Source: Citrus sinensis (lineage: Eukaryota > Streptophyta > Magnoliopsida > Sapindales > Rutaceae). Taken from it: a stretch of 64,000 nucleotides of DNA. Below, piece after piece: positions 47,244-63,550 of this stretch. The stretch is taken from contig NC_068559.1 in NCBI RefSeq assembly GCF_022201045.2, positions 682,001-746,000 of the forward strand. Reading direction: 5' to 3'. The notes below the pieces were generated by a model. It made no database searches. It was given only the letters and a program-made list of their open reading frames with translations, and had not been told where the DNA came from. Position 1 is the first letter of the stretch. Each line of letters begins with the position of its first letter. Position numbers and translations under genes: made by a program.

Positions 47244-48876
47244 ATGATGTCTAGCTTATCTGCTCCAAAGGCAAAGGCCAATTGGACACCTGCTTTTCAT
47301 GAAATATTTGTTGATTCATGTCTAGAACAGACATTAAATGGGAATAAACCTGGTACACATTTTACTAAGGAGGGTTGGAGGAATATTGTTGAGTCATTTA
47401 ATAAGAAGACTGGTTTGAGGTATGATAAGAAACAAATGAAGAATCACTGGGATAGCACTAAGGAGCAGTGGAGAGTCTGGTGTAAGCTAATTAAAGCTAA
47501 TGGTATGAAATGGGATCCTGTTACATGTAAATTTGGTGCAAATGATGAAGAATGGATCAAATATGCACAGGTATATTAGCCAATCAGATGTGCAGGAGGT
47601 TTGTTTTTCTTCAGACATTCTGGATTAGTAATAGCATCATTCTCTTTGTCACAGGAAAACCCAGAAGCTGCACAATTTCGGTTCAAGGAACTTCAGCATG
47701 TCAACAAATTGAAAACCATCTTTGATGGTTCAGTAAGTGCTGATGACACAGAACTTCCAACTCTACATAGGGGGCAGAATAATTTTTCAACCATTTCTCT
47801 GTTGCATGCTAAAGAGTCGCGCACGGCAAAGCCGGATGAGTGGGTAGACTGTTCTAGTGATGCTGTTGTAGTTTATACTAGACGTGGCAGACGACTTGCA
47901 AGTGAACAGAGTGCATCCGTTTCAAAGGAATCAAAGCCAAAAGCTAGCTGGTTACCTGCCTTGCATGAAACTTTTATTGACATATGCCTTCAAGAGACAT
48001 TGAAAGGAAATAGACCAGGGACACATTTTACCAAGGAGGGCTGGAGGAATATTGTTGAATCATTCCAAGAAAAGACTGGTTTGAGGTACGAAAGGATACA
48101 ACTGAAGAATCATTGGGATTCCACGAAGGAACAATGGAAGGTTTGGTGTAAGCTAATTAGCACGAGTCATATGAAATGGGATTCAAATACCAGGAGGTTT
48201 GGTGCAAGTGAAGAAGATTGGGAGAACTATATAAAGGTAAAGTAATGACCTAACAATAGTTGATACTATTTAAATGGAAAACTTAGCTATGTTTTGTCAT
48301 GCATTCAAGCTTAAAATTAGCATAACAGTATTGTTTCAGGCAAACTCTGAAGCAGCACAATTTCGATTTAAGGAAATCCAAAGCACTGACAAACTGGAAA
48401 TCATCTTTGATGGGACAACAAATACTGGAGATGCTGATACTCCTAGTCTGCGTAGGGGGCTCAATGATGGCTCTACCTCATCTCAAGAGCAAGTCACAAC
48501 TAAGTTGGAGAGGAAAAGGAGGCGACTTGATGATAGTGCTGCTACCTCCCAGTTGCATTTAGATGAACCAGGCTGTGCAAAGCTGGACAGAGAAACAGAG
48601 CATCTTTATGATGTTGAGTCAGGAAGTGCTGTGACGATTCAAAGAAGTTCTATAACCTTTCGGCCTACGAAAGGCATACCCAATTACAGTATTGGGGAAT
48701 GCATTCAGTGTCTTGATGGGATGGAGGAGGTAGAACAGGGAAGTAGCCTTTACATGTTTGCTCTAGATTTGTTTCTGAAGATAGAATATAGAGAAATTTT
48801 CCTTGAATTGAAGGAGCCCAGTGTAAGAGTTGCATGGTTGCAGCGGCTGCATTCTTTTAGTCCTCCTTTGTATTAA
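47244..48876 (+). CDS. MYB/SANT-like domain protein, two repeats (LIMYB-like)
   Basis: Probably a nuclear DNA-binding protein of the Myb/SANT-like (Myb_DNA-bind_3) family, to which the NIK1-pathway factor LIMYB belongs. Exons are 47244-47570, 47655-48236 and 48340-48876, all phase 0, giving 481 aa. Domain 1 at about 13-105 (NWTPAFHEIFVDSCLEQ...GWRNIVESFNKKTG...MKNHWDSTKEQWRVW) is repeated at about 207-300 (SWLPALHETFIDICLQE...). Each is followed across an intron by a linker of the type NPEAAQFRFKELQ...IFDG. The C-terminus (about 430-481) is a predicted helical segment (SLYMFALDLFLKIEYREIFL). A likely noncoding first exon ends near 46190 (ACAG|GTATGT), with the acceptor ATTGCAG just before the start at about 47234. 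It converges with the HAD gene. Confidence 0.88.
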
Positions 48877-49126
48877 GTTAATCTCTTCAGGCGTGTAAAG
48901 TGTACGTGGTTGCAAAATTTTGTACTGCAATCCACCGATTTTTTAATTTCATTGGTCATATAGGGTCATTATTTTCAATTTCGATTTTGATTTTCTACTC
49001 TGATTATGTTTTAACAGATTAAAATAGCATTTCCAGTTTAGAATTACATGAAGATGAGCCGCAATCAACTGGTAACTCAGAAAACTCTTCTATTTGTAAT
49101 TATATATACAACAGTAAATTCAGGGG

Positions 49127-49222
49127 ACTCATCACTCACTACCTCAGCCTAGTTGCAAACTGCGATGGCTACTCAGGGTACTCATCACTCATTGCCTCAG
49201 CCTAGTAACAAACTGCGATGGA
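49127..49222. repeat. 53-bp tandem duplication
   Basis: ACTCATCACTCACTACCTCA...AAACTGCGATGG is repeated with a 53-bp offset (49127 and 49180). It lies between the 3' ends of the convergent MYB/SANT and HAD genes. Confidence 0.8.
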
Positions 49223-49338
49223 GATCATTAAATAGTCAATGCACAAAGAAGATATCAGTGGTGCCGATACCACTCTGGAAAATCATCAACAATGACAAAG
49301 AAGGAATCAATAGCGCGCACGCCACCAAGGAACATCAG

Positions 49339-52051
49339 CTACGATGGAAATTTTGTACTTTCAATGTGATGATCAAAACTGTAATATAAAGGGTTAGGAA
49401 GCTTAAAAACACGCTTCCCTAAACTTTGACCTATTAAAGCATCCATCTGGTTGCTAATCAAACCAGTTATGTGGAAGCCCTCTTTCTGCAATATCGTCCT
49501 TCGTCTAGACAAGTATTCGCGGCTATCCATTTGCATTTCATTGTCCAGCCTACAAGAATGCAAACCATTTTCAACAAACTCCAAAGAGTATGCAAATACA
49601 TAAATGTCCGAGTTTGTAACTCTGAGTACCTTGGTACCAACAAAAGGATTAAAATAGCCCTGAGCTAGAAAATCCGTGGCTCGTCTAAAAATTGAGATGG
49701 CACATTTAATGGTTGGAAACGCACTAGCAATTTTAAGCACAGTTTTTCCTGATATTGCAAGTAATCCAACCTAAGATCCATGCCAGCTAATTCTACCCCA
49801 AGCTTTACCATTGCCGCATATCAGTATGATTAAAAATCCAAATCTCAAAAACAAACTCAATAGTGCATATATATGTAAAAGCTTACCAATATATAAATTC
49901 TGGTGTCAAAGATAGATTCAGATGTAGGCTCAGATTCTCTGATAAGGGTTTAGGGTAACCATGGTCGAAACAGAAGCTCTAATCATAAGAAATACCACTA
50001 TTTTATAAACCACATACCACATATAACAGATAAAAAATTGACTCCCATCCAAAAACACTCATACTGCAGACCTGCATTGCCTATAATTAAAGAACCGACC
50101 AGTGCAAAGGACAAATATTCCATACCAAAGCATGACAAAGTTTGAAAAAGAATTGGAAAGTATAAGACATTTTATTAAAAATATAATAAAATTATTTAGA
50201 TGACTTAAAGAAAAGAACGTCGTATTAATACCTCATAATCAATGAAGACCAACCCCTGTAACCAGCTGAAATAAGGAGCTCTGTGGTGGCATTTCTTTGT
50301 CCCTCATGCTTTCTAGATAAAAGTATCACAGGCCATCCCCTGACTTGAAGTTTCATGAATAGTTTCAATGTAAAAATGTGCTTCAGATGTTTGGCCTCTT
50401 CAATGCACTCAATATACCCACGTACATTAACTCTGTGCAGCAGCAGAAATCTTTCTTGTAAGTAATTTACAACGATCACAGGCACTTTTGGCATAGCAAG
50501 GGGGAGAAATAAAAAACAGCTTCCAACTGATACTATTTTGTGTAGGAAGAAATGAAAAAGAGAAAGAAGTATCATTTAATTGACTCAGAGAAAATGCTGA
50601 TTGCTTGCAGATCATTCTTTTGGATAAAAAAGTTAAGACCTAGCAGAAGCGTGATTATCAAGCGTGAATACCAAAAGGAAATAGAACCTCTTTTCATCTG
50701 AGTAATTTTTCTTCTATAGAAGACATTAGCGCTCTTGAGATTTTTGAGAAGGAATAGAAAGGGAAAAGGAAAAGATAAAAAGTAGTTTTTGGCCGGGGGG
50801 AAGTGGCTGTAAAGAGAAGCGAAAAAAGGGCACAATTTCCAATTTTAAGTTTCAAATTGTTTAAAATTAATATGCAAATAAGAGTTTGTCCCCTAGGAAA
50901 CTTGTGTACTTTCACTAAACAAGAAAAGAGGAAAAAGCAACAAGTACAAAGGAATGGTCGCATGTTAAGACGTTCAAAATGAGAGAGAATTTATGATCCT
51001 AATCATACCAAAAAAATGAGAGGCAACATACACAAAGACAGCAAATATGCTACAGGCACGAGAAAATTACCTGTCTATTAATGGATTACTGTACTTGGAA
51101 CTTGAAGCGAAAATATCATCTATGTCCATTAAAACTACATCTAGACCATTGTATGATGGTGTAAGAGTATTAAAGTAGCCTTCAACAATCTGTATTGAAA
51201 GGTTTAGATCTCTAGCAAATTGTCCTTCTTTGATGTATCGAATAGCAAGACCCCTGCAAATTTCTGGCAAGTTATCTGCTTCCAAGCTGTTAAGCTCGGC
51301 ATGTAGAGCAAATAGCTTGCAATAATTGTTATCACCGCTTGATTTCATAAGTTCAACAACTCCGGAACTCCTATTTTGACAGGATTGCAACATGACAGCT
51401 AATGTAACCAGCAAGGTTATTAACAGAACTCCAACTGTTATAAGACCACCAATGAAGATTACTGCAGCAAACGTTGTCATGTAGAACCCGGACTCAACCG
51501 TATATTGGCTTCCATGCTCTGGTCCCAAGGAAAACAACAAGATTAATATTCCATCAAACTTATTTCAAAACTATATTAACTCTAGCTTGACGTGTGAAAT
51601 TAGCTGAAAAAGGTCAAGAAGTAGCAGATGAATGAGAGAACATATAAATCATCAAGTAGCCAATTTTTTATATATTCAATTTAAAGCCATTGATCCCATA
51701 AAAGAATCAATGACAGCACGTATTCTTCCCAAACCTACTATGGTAGTTGATAATAACATAACAACTTAAGTGAAAAGATCTCAGTGACAATGGATTCGCA
51801 AAAGTATATTGAATTTTTCAATCCAGCCCCACTATTTACTTACATCAGTCACTCATATTTTCTAAATTGCCCCCACCTACCATAATGAATCATTTAGATC
51901 ACTTTCTAATTACTGTAAATGCTGGTGTGCATACTTATAAGTCAACAACAAATGCCAAAAACTTTAAAAGGTGTAGCTTACCAGAGCCTCCTCTACTCGA
52001 GAGACTCTGGGAGGAGAGCTGCCGCTCCATTTGATGAGCGTAAGCTGACAT
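49339..52051 (-). CDS. HAD-IIIB acid phosphatase-like membrane protein
   Basis: This belongs to the plant acid-phosphatase (class B, VSP-like) HAD group. Exons are 51982-52051, 51071-51518, 50232-50450 and 49339-49549. They splice in frame to 315 aa. The N-terminus is cytosol-type ([20 protein letters not shown]) and is followed by one strong membrane segment at about 41-69 instead of a signal peptide. The domain has motif I at 154-159 (MDIDDI; Asp155 and Asp157 kept), motif II Ser218 (VILLSRK), then [29 protein letters not shown] and FKLPNPLYY. Relatives usually have YKS and GDQW where this has YLS and SNQM. The Lys and the metal-binding Asp therefore appear replaced, and it may be a pseudophosphatase. 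A 5' UTR intron ends at about 52131. Confidence 0.82.
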
Positions 52052-52879
52052 TTTGGTAATCTAACCAGCATTCACCAGCTCAAGTTAAAACTAGCATATC
52101 TACAGATCCCTTTGGGTGATAGAAGGGTCACCTGTAACAACAAAGATTAAACACTCATAAAAATCTCAATTACCCAGACAGAATAAATCATGCTAACAAT
52201 TCAAAGATATCTTCTATAGAAGTTAAAACTTACAATAACATTCATCTACCATGCTACGAGCCAACAACAGCATCTCATCTCAGCTTCTTTTGCCGATCAT
52301 ATTTAAACCTAAAGAAAAGTAAGTTAAAACAAAGATAACACATTTCCAAAAGAAATTAAGAAACCTTACAAAGGTTTCATTTCTATCATTCTATGAACCA
52401 AAACTAAATATTTATGAACGCTAAGTCGAGATCATATCATGACTCACAATCAGAAGCCACTAGCCATCTCCGTACACAATTATGTAAAATAAACACAAAA
52501 ATCTCATCTGCGTCGACAGAAAAAAAAAATCAACTGATCATGTAATATCAGAAATTTTCAAGTGGTTTCGTTATCAAGGTTCCTAGCCATCCCATTAAAG
52601 AATAAAAAATCCATCAACCCCAGAAACAGAAAAGAGAGTGACGCCACAGAAGTAACATTAATGAAATAAAAAAAAAAGGCACTCGCAATTCACAAATGAC
52701 GGAGAGAGAGAGCCGAGAGGCTGACATTGAAGAATAATAATAGAAGAGATAAGAAGGATGTCGAAGAACATGAATAAAAATATCAAAATTTTCATCGTCT
52801 TTCCAATTAGGAAGGTTCGTCTTGTGGCTTTTTTCGAATGACAGGGGATGGCAAAAGTGGTGGGCCCAGCCCATTCAAC

Positions 52880-54195
52880 AGGAACTCATGTCATGATTCC
52901 AATATATAATTGTGTTTGCTTGGTCTTTAAAAGCAAATCAAAGGGTAGTTCTGTCCCAAAAATAAATTTGCTTGTGACTCTTTGGCTTTTACCTTGCGGA
53001 ATTGCTGTCCATGTCCCCGATATTTTTATTTCAATAAGTCGAAAATTTTTCGAATAGATCAGAAATACAATAATATGTATATATACTTAAAAATAATCAT
53101 ATTAATAATAGTTATATTAAATTTAGTTATACATATATCAATATATATATATATATTTCAATCTAAAATTTTAAAATACGAAAACGTCTGAAAAAATACA
53201 TAAATCATGCGGTTTAAGCGCTTTAAATTTTAACCTTTTAAAACTTTATGGTTTTAAAATTTTCCTTAACGTTTCCCGCACTTTATAATTCCGAATCAAA
53301 AAATTATTATATATATATATAATAATTATACATATGTATTACTTCTGAGCATATTTTAAAAATTTTCTAATAACTCATATAATGGTAGACCGTCCAAAAG
53401 GCTTATGATGCGTGTTTCTTCAAACAACCTTGAATTTGTCTGCTTGTGGAAGGTAATTTACACTGTAATCCTTGTTGTTTAATGAAAATTCACAAAAACC
53501 CGTAGTTTGCAAAACTCATAAACTAAGTCCAATGAAATTAGAGATGACAAGACAGGGCAGCGGAATGTGTGTTTTTACGTATCAATTTTGTATCATATCA
53601 AATTTATTTCGATCTAAACACATTCTATTTAATAATCGTGTAAAAAAATATTAAAACATCAGCACGACACAAAAAATAAATAAGTTATCAATTAACTCAC
53701 TCAATATCTATATGTTTAACTAAATATTACAAATTACGTTATTGAAATAAATTACATATAAAATATTATATATCGATATTATAAAATATACATGTCTACT
53801 AACATTTTAAAATATTGAAGTTTTAAATCTATATAAAATTTATTGGAACATTATGTATATGTTCATCTTTTAAAAAAAAAAGATAATCATATTCGATATT
53901 TGAGTTTTAATAATAAAAATTTATAAATTAATTCAAAATAGAAAATAATACCGTACTATTAATCGAGTAAATAAGTTAAGAACTTTAATTCTAATTAGAC
54001 ATAAAAAAGATTCTGCAAACCCAAACCCTATCAGTTTGAGAATTTTGTCAAAATTAACTCATACTCATTTATTCGTGTAATACTCATGCTAAATAATCGG
54101 ATCGTGTCAAAATTTACCAACTTCAATCGAAACCATTCATATGAGCACATTGTGATCTAATTTGCATGAAGGATAAACATTGCCCATCAAATTTA
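52880..54195. other. AT-rich intergenic DNA
   Basis: No gene recognised. Inverted AT-rich stretches lie at 53305-53330. Frames here are short and AT-driven. Confidence 0.4.
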
Positions 54196-54197
<2 letters not shown>

Positions 54198-54240
<43 letters not shown>

Positions 54241-54244
54241 AAAA
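54198..54244. repeat. Poly-C (33 nt) followed by poly-A
   Basis: Thirty-three C then about 14 A. It lies 180 bp beyond the adenylosuccinate lyase stop codon, in its 3' flank. Confidence 0.95.
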
Positions 54245-54420
54245 CTAAAGTATGTATTACAATCATTAAAACTACAATCAGGTTCTTTTATAAGGACAAA
54301 ATGGTTTTCATTTTCCCCCTTTTTTTTTACCTTCCCAAGTCCCACCTGAGGCACTATTCAAGCTTTAAAGATAATGAGCGAGCATCAAGCAATAATCCTT
54401 CTTGAGGAACTATTATTCAA

Positions 54421-58098
<3,678 letters not shown>

Positions 58099-58405
58099 GA
58101 ATCAGTAAAAGTTGAGAGCTTGCAACGAAATTGTAGATGGAGCTTCAAGGGTTCACAGAACTTCGCGGTCTTTTTAACTCTCGTCGGATCATAATCAGGC
58201 TCAAACTCTAATTGCTAAACCCGATTTCACATAATTCAGTTCGCTTACTTGTTGATTGTGGATATACTCTAAGCCCAATGAAAAGAAGCCCAAGCGTGCA
58301 CATAATTGGGCCTAAATCGAATATTGCTTTATTTATTTATTTCTTATTTTTAGACCTTTTGGTCTTTGTTGTTTTCTTTTAAGAAAAGAACAAAAAAGAA
58401 ATTTA

Positions 58406-59576
58406 TTGTGTGTTTACTTCTTAGAATAAGGAATGTAAATGAAGGAATGTCAATTAAAGTTATGTTTATTTGACAAAATTAAATTTGGGAATGAAAATAA
58501 ATTATGTGGGTCCCACATAATTTGGGAATGAAAATGAGAATCTCATTCCCATAGGAGGTTGAGAATGAAAATGTGAGAATGGGAATGAAATATAAATTTA
58601 CTTTTCTATCCTTCTATTTTTTTCATATTTCCTAAATTGCCCTTGTTCAAATCACAAATAATTTTATTATTTTAAATGTCATTAATTATTATTATTATTA
58701 ATAAATTTTATTAACTTTATTATTTTAGTTATTATTAATTATTTTTATTTTTATTAATATTATCATTATTAACAATAAAAATAATGATAAAAATAATTAA
58801 TTTATCATTATTAACAATATTATCATTATTATTATTGTTATTATTATATTATTAATAAAAATAATAATAACAATAATTAATAATAACTAAAATAATAAAG
58901 TTAATAAAATTTAATAGTAATAATAATAAGAATAATAATAATAATGTAATTTTCATTATCTACATACATGTATAAATATTATTATTAAAATGATATTAAT
59001 TAAAATAATAATAATAATAAATGTTAATAATGATAATATTAATAGTAATTAATAATAACTAAAATAATAAAGTTAATAAAATATAATACTAATAATATTA
59101 ATATTAATAATAAATGTTAATAATGATAATATTAATAAAAATAATATTAACAGTAATTAATAATAACTAAAATAATAAAGTTAATAAAATATAATAATAA
59201 TAATAATAATGTAATTTTCAATATCTACACACATGTATAAATATTATTATAAAAATGATATTAATTAAAATAATAATAATAAATGATAATAATGATAATA
59301 TTAATAAAAATAATATTAATAGTAATTAATAATAACTAAAATAATAAAGTTAATAAAATATAATACTAATAATATTGATAATAATAATAATAATAAAGGT
59401 TAATAATGATAATATTAATAATATTAATAATAATAATAACAATAATTAATAGTAACTAAAATAATAAAGTTAATAAAATATAATACTAATAATAATAATA
59501 AATGTTAATAATGATAATATTAATAAAAATAATATTAACAGTAATTAATAATATCTAAAATAATAAAGTTAATAAA

Positions 59577-59620
<44 letters not shown>

Positions 59621-60046
59621 GTTAATAATGATAATATTAATAAAAATAATAATAACATAATTAATAATAACTAAAATAATAAAATTAACAATAAAATTAA
59701 TAATAATAATATTATTAAATTTTATTAAATTTATTATTTTAGTTATTATTAATTATTGTTAATATTATTTTTAATAATAATAATAATAATAACAACAATA
59801 ATAATAATGATAATATTGTTAATAATGATAAATTAATTATTTTTATTAATTATTAATACTATAGATATTTTGGTAAATTGATTTTCATTTCTATTTATTT
59901 TGCCAAGTAAACACATCAATGGCATTCCAGCACATTTCCATTCCCATTTATTTTTGCCAAGTAAACATTGAAATTTCATTCTCATTCCTCATTCTCAGTC
60001 CATTCTCATTCCACCTCATTCACATTCCCATGAAGTATACGCACCA
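58406..60046. mobile_element. Harbinger/Tourist-like MITE with expanded TTA core
   Basis: The terminal repeats TTGTGTGTTTACTTC and (reverse complement of the right end) TGGTGCGTATACTTC are flanked by TTA (58403-58405, 60047-60049). Sub-terminal GAATGAAAATGAGAATCTCA and CATTCTCATTCCACCTCATT blocks mirror each other. The core, about 58690-59860, is nearly pure A/T with nested repeats (see the separate entry). It shares an ACATGTATAAATATTATTAT...GATATTAATTAAAA block with the element at 14782-16529, in inverse orientation, so the two belong to one family. Confidence 0.75.
58690..59860. repeat. Higher-order (TAA)n-derived tandem repeats
   Basis: The unit TAATAATAACTAAAATAATA followed by AAGTTAATAAAATATAATA recurs near 58880, 59050, 59158, 59328, 59450, 59548 and 59660. 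It is interleaved with TGTTAATAATGATAATATTA blocks. Inverted versions stand at both edges (TTTATTATTTTAGTTATTAT near 58715 and 59735), so the core can also fold back. Confidence 0.75.
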
Positions 60047-60809
60047 TTAGATTCCAAATTACGGAGTTTTAAGGCATTTATGTTTTTTTTATACATAAAA
60101 TATTGAAGGCAAAGAAATATTTTAGTCCACTATTTATTAAGGTCTAGTCATGTAAATTAATATAATTAGGAAAGAAAAATAATTACATAATCGAGAAGAT
60201 AATGATGATGTTCACTCTAGCATGTAAATGCTCCGTATGTGTGCGTGCTTTTTTTTCCCCAAATTATTACTGACAGTACAGATTACAGAAGGACCATTGA
60301 GAGTTATAATGGGTAGATTTATAAAAATATACACCTAATAAAAATGAGATCTACTTGCTTTAGAAGGCATTAAAATTAGTGCGAACAGTACTTTAGCACT
60401 CGGCCTACGTATGACTTAGGTGACCAAAATGGTGTTTCCATGCAGAAAGTCACCTTTTGTTTCCCGAAAGAAAAATGAATGCCGAATTTTCTATCTTATT
60501 TTCCCAAGAAAATGCACATCGCCTAAGTTGTTAGAAAGCTTGGGTTCTAATGTTAGGGATAAAGCCATAACTGCATGTCATCATATTGGCACAACAAACA
60601 AGAGAATGAAGACAATAAGCTGAACCGAAAACAACCAAAAAAAGGCAGCAGTAAAGGACATATTACAAGTTTACGACCGAACCATTGCTATTTGCTAGTT
60701 ATCAAATATTCATATCTCTTTATATATAGGATCACAGCCACACATTAATGAGCGATCCAAATTGACCTCACCCCCTGCCCACTTGACAAGCCCATAAACT
60801 AAGTAGCCT

Positions 60810-60838
60810 CCACGTGGCATCACAATGTTAACTGCTTA
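60810..60838 (+). promoter_or_regulatory. G-box and I-box in the SBPase promoter
   Basis: CCACGTGG (60810-60817) is a perfect G-box. GCTTATC, an inverted I-box core GATAAG, follows at about 60832-60838. This pair is a classic light-response module of photosynthesis genes. It lies about 150 bp upstream of the SBPase ATG and about 80 bp upstream of a TATA-like CTATAAGC (60916-60923). Confidence 0.55.
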
Positions 60839-60981
60839 TCTGCTATCCAAGTTTCCATGACCAAAAAAAATCAATAACAGAACTGAAATATTGATACTAC
60901 TACGACTACTAACAACTATAAGCTTTAGCTAGCATTAGCAAGAGTTTCTGAGCAGTGAAGTTTTATCAAAGCTCTTGGAAA

Positions 60982-62980
60982 ATGGAGACTGGTATCACGT
61001 GCTATTCTCGCGGCGTTGTTACTCCCACTGTTTCTTCTCAGCGTTACACCGCTCTAGTGTCACCAACGTCCGTTTCTTCATCTTTCGGCTCAAGGGTATG
61101 AATTTAGTTATTGAAGTTATATATTGCTGCAAATTTCATGCCTGCAAGGCTAAATTATCATGTTAATCTTTCTGATATGTGAAAATGTTCACAAGACTTA
61201 GAAATGTTAGTGTCCGTATGCATGAACTGTTGAATGTTAGATTTTATTTAAAGGGTAATTTATTTTGTAATAAAAGTTAATGATTTTGGCAGAGCCTGAA
61301 AGCTAGCTCCCTATTTGGGGAACCACTTAGAGTGGTGCCAAGATCAGCAGTAAAGGTTTCAAAGACAAAAAATTCTTCTCTTGTGACTAAATGTGAGCTT
61401 GGTGATAGCTTGGTAAGTAGATTTATTTTATTCATAATTAAACTGTTTGAAGTTGGATGGAAATTCATTAATTTTTTTTTTTTTTTGGTTTTGGGCGATT
61501 GTAGGAAGAATTTCTGACTAAGGCAACCCCAGATAAGGCATTGATTCGGTTGATGATGTGCATGGGAGAAGCATTAAGGACTATAGCTTTTAAAGTCAGG
61601 ACAGCTTCCTGTGTAGGAACAGCTTGCGTCAATTCTTTTGGAGACGAGCAACTAGCTGTTGATATGCTTGCTGACAAGCTTCTTTTTGAGGTAACACTTG
61701 CTTAACATTTATGTTTTTTAAGTGTTAATGCTATGTTAAGAATGCTTAGACTGATTTCTAGAACCTAATCTAAGCAAATAAGAAGCTAATTGTACAGTTA
61801 TGCTTATGGTTTAAAATTTAATGTAACTGAGTTTTGATGCATAGGCCCTGACTTACTCACACTTCTGCAAATATGCTTGCTCCGAAGAAGTACCTGAACT
61901 CCAAGATATGGGAGGCCCGGCTGAAGGTCTGCACTCGGCATATATCTTATAACTTATTTAATAATTCTAATACTAAAATTAGCAACCAATATTGGGAAAG
62001 TATAATTGAAAGATGCTTATGGGATCATGACAATTTGAACAGGTGGATTTAGTGTTGCGTTTGATCCACTTGATGGATCTAGCATTGTCGACACAAACTT
62101 CACAGTAGGAACCATATTTGGGGTGTGGCCTGGAGACAAATTAACTGGGGTCACAGGAAGAGATCAAGTTGCCGCAGCCATGGGAATTTATGGTCCTCGA
62201 ACCACATATGTTATTGCAATTAAGGATTTTCCGGGAACACACGAGTTCCTTCTTCTTGATGAAGGTTTGTCTACAGTCTGCTTTGAACCTAGTAAATGGG
62301 CAGAGCCAGTAGTGATATAATAATGTTCCTGTTGTGCATTGTCAGGAAAATGGCAACATGTCAAAGAGACCACAGAGATTGGCGAAGGAAAAATGTTCTC
62401 CCCTGGAAATTTGAGAGCCACTTTTGACAATCCTGATTATGACAAGGTATGTGTAAGTTTGTTATACATTTTAATCGCTTAATTGTTAGCCATGGTTTAC
62501 TCATTTTTTTGGCTACCAACAGTTGATCAACTACTACGTAAAACAGAAGTACACATTGAGATACACAGGTGGAATGGTGCCAGATGTCAATCAGGTATTA
62601 ATAGTAATGGCAGTTTGCAGTCAGACAAGTGAATTTTGATTCAGATTATTGTGAATTTAGTCAGCCATTCTAAAAGAACTATAACTTCTTGTGCGCAGAT
62701 CATCGTTAAAGAGAAAGGTATCTTCACTAATGTAACATCCCCCTCTTCAAAGGCCAAGTTGAGGCTGTTATTTGAGGTAGCTCCTTTGGGATTGTTGATT
62801 GAGAATGCTGGAGGTTACAGTAGCGATGGAAAAATATCGGTTCTAGACAAAGTGATAAACGATCTTGATGATAGAACTCAAGTTGCCTATGGCTCCAAGA
62901 ATGAAATTATCCGGTTTGAAGAAACTCTATACGGATCTTCAAGGCTTAAGGGCGGGGTTCCTGTTGGAGCAGCTGCTTAA
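60982..62980 (+). CDS. SBPASE: Sedoheptulose-1,7-bisphosphatase, chloroplast precursor
   Basis: This Calvin-cycle enzyme dephosphorylates sedoheptulose-1,7-bisphosphate in the stroma during RuBP regeneration. Exons are 60982-61095, 61293-61412, 61505-61690, 61845-61926, 62043-62264, 62346-62446, 62523-62594 and 62699-62980, giving 392 aa. Residues 1 to about 75 form a Ser/Thr-rich transit peptide ending around [10 protein letters not shown]. The redox pair of the thioredoxin-regulated loop is Cys114 and Cys119 ([17 protein letters not shown]). Metal and substrate residues lie in [13 protein letters not shown] at 174-186, and GNLRATFDN and [15 protein letters not shown] follow. The C-terminus VPVGAAA is typical. 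Unusual points are Val115 inside the redox loop and Arg207 in TGVTGRDQ, where I recall Gly. The promoter has light-response motifs. Confidence 0.97.
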
Positions 62981-63550
62981 ATGATAATGTTGTCTTTCAT
63001 GTGTTTCTTTTTCTTCGATATGCAAAGAACTTTAAACTATCAATATAGAAGTACAAGGTTGAATTTCTGGTATGAGATGAACAGTGAAGCAGAAATTTTG
63101 ACCGATATTCACGGTTTTAAATTATGCCATGTTCTAGAACTTCATAAGAAACTTAATATGCTATGCTATTTACACTATAGATAGAGAACAAGTAAATTAA
63201 TTAATAAACAACAAGCTCTAATAAATGTATCCAATTTTGCAAATATCAAAGAAGGTAAGCATAGGAGTTATCTTCATGTAAGCTTCTCCCTTGGCTTTGA
63301 AAGGAACATGCCAAAAGTTTACATTGTTACCTAAGATTCCTTCACAATAACTATGGCAATCTTTCTAAAAGCAATAAATTTACGGCATGGTATGCAAATG
63401 TAAGTTTCAGATAAGCTTAACAGCAGCACACTCTTTCATGCCAAATTCCACTTGCAGTAGAAAGAGTAACTTCTGAATCCGATTGTTGGCAAACTGAAGG
63501 ACGCAATCGAGTCATAGAACCTCCAAGCACAAAGCAAGATTCATACAAGA

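Noticed and set aside
58690..59860. Regularly spaced repeats resembling a CRISPR array
   Set aside because: Units are A/T-only, of variable spacing, inside a MITE with TIRs and a TTA duplication, in a plant nuclear context.
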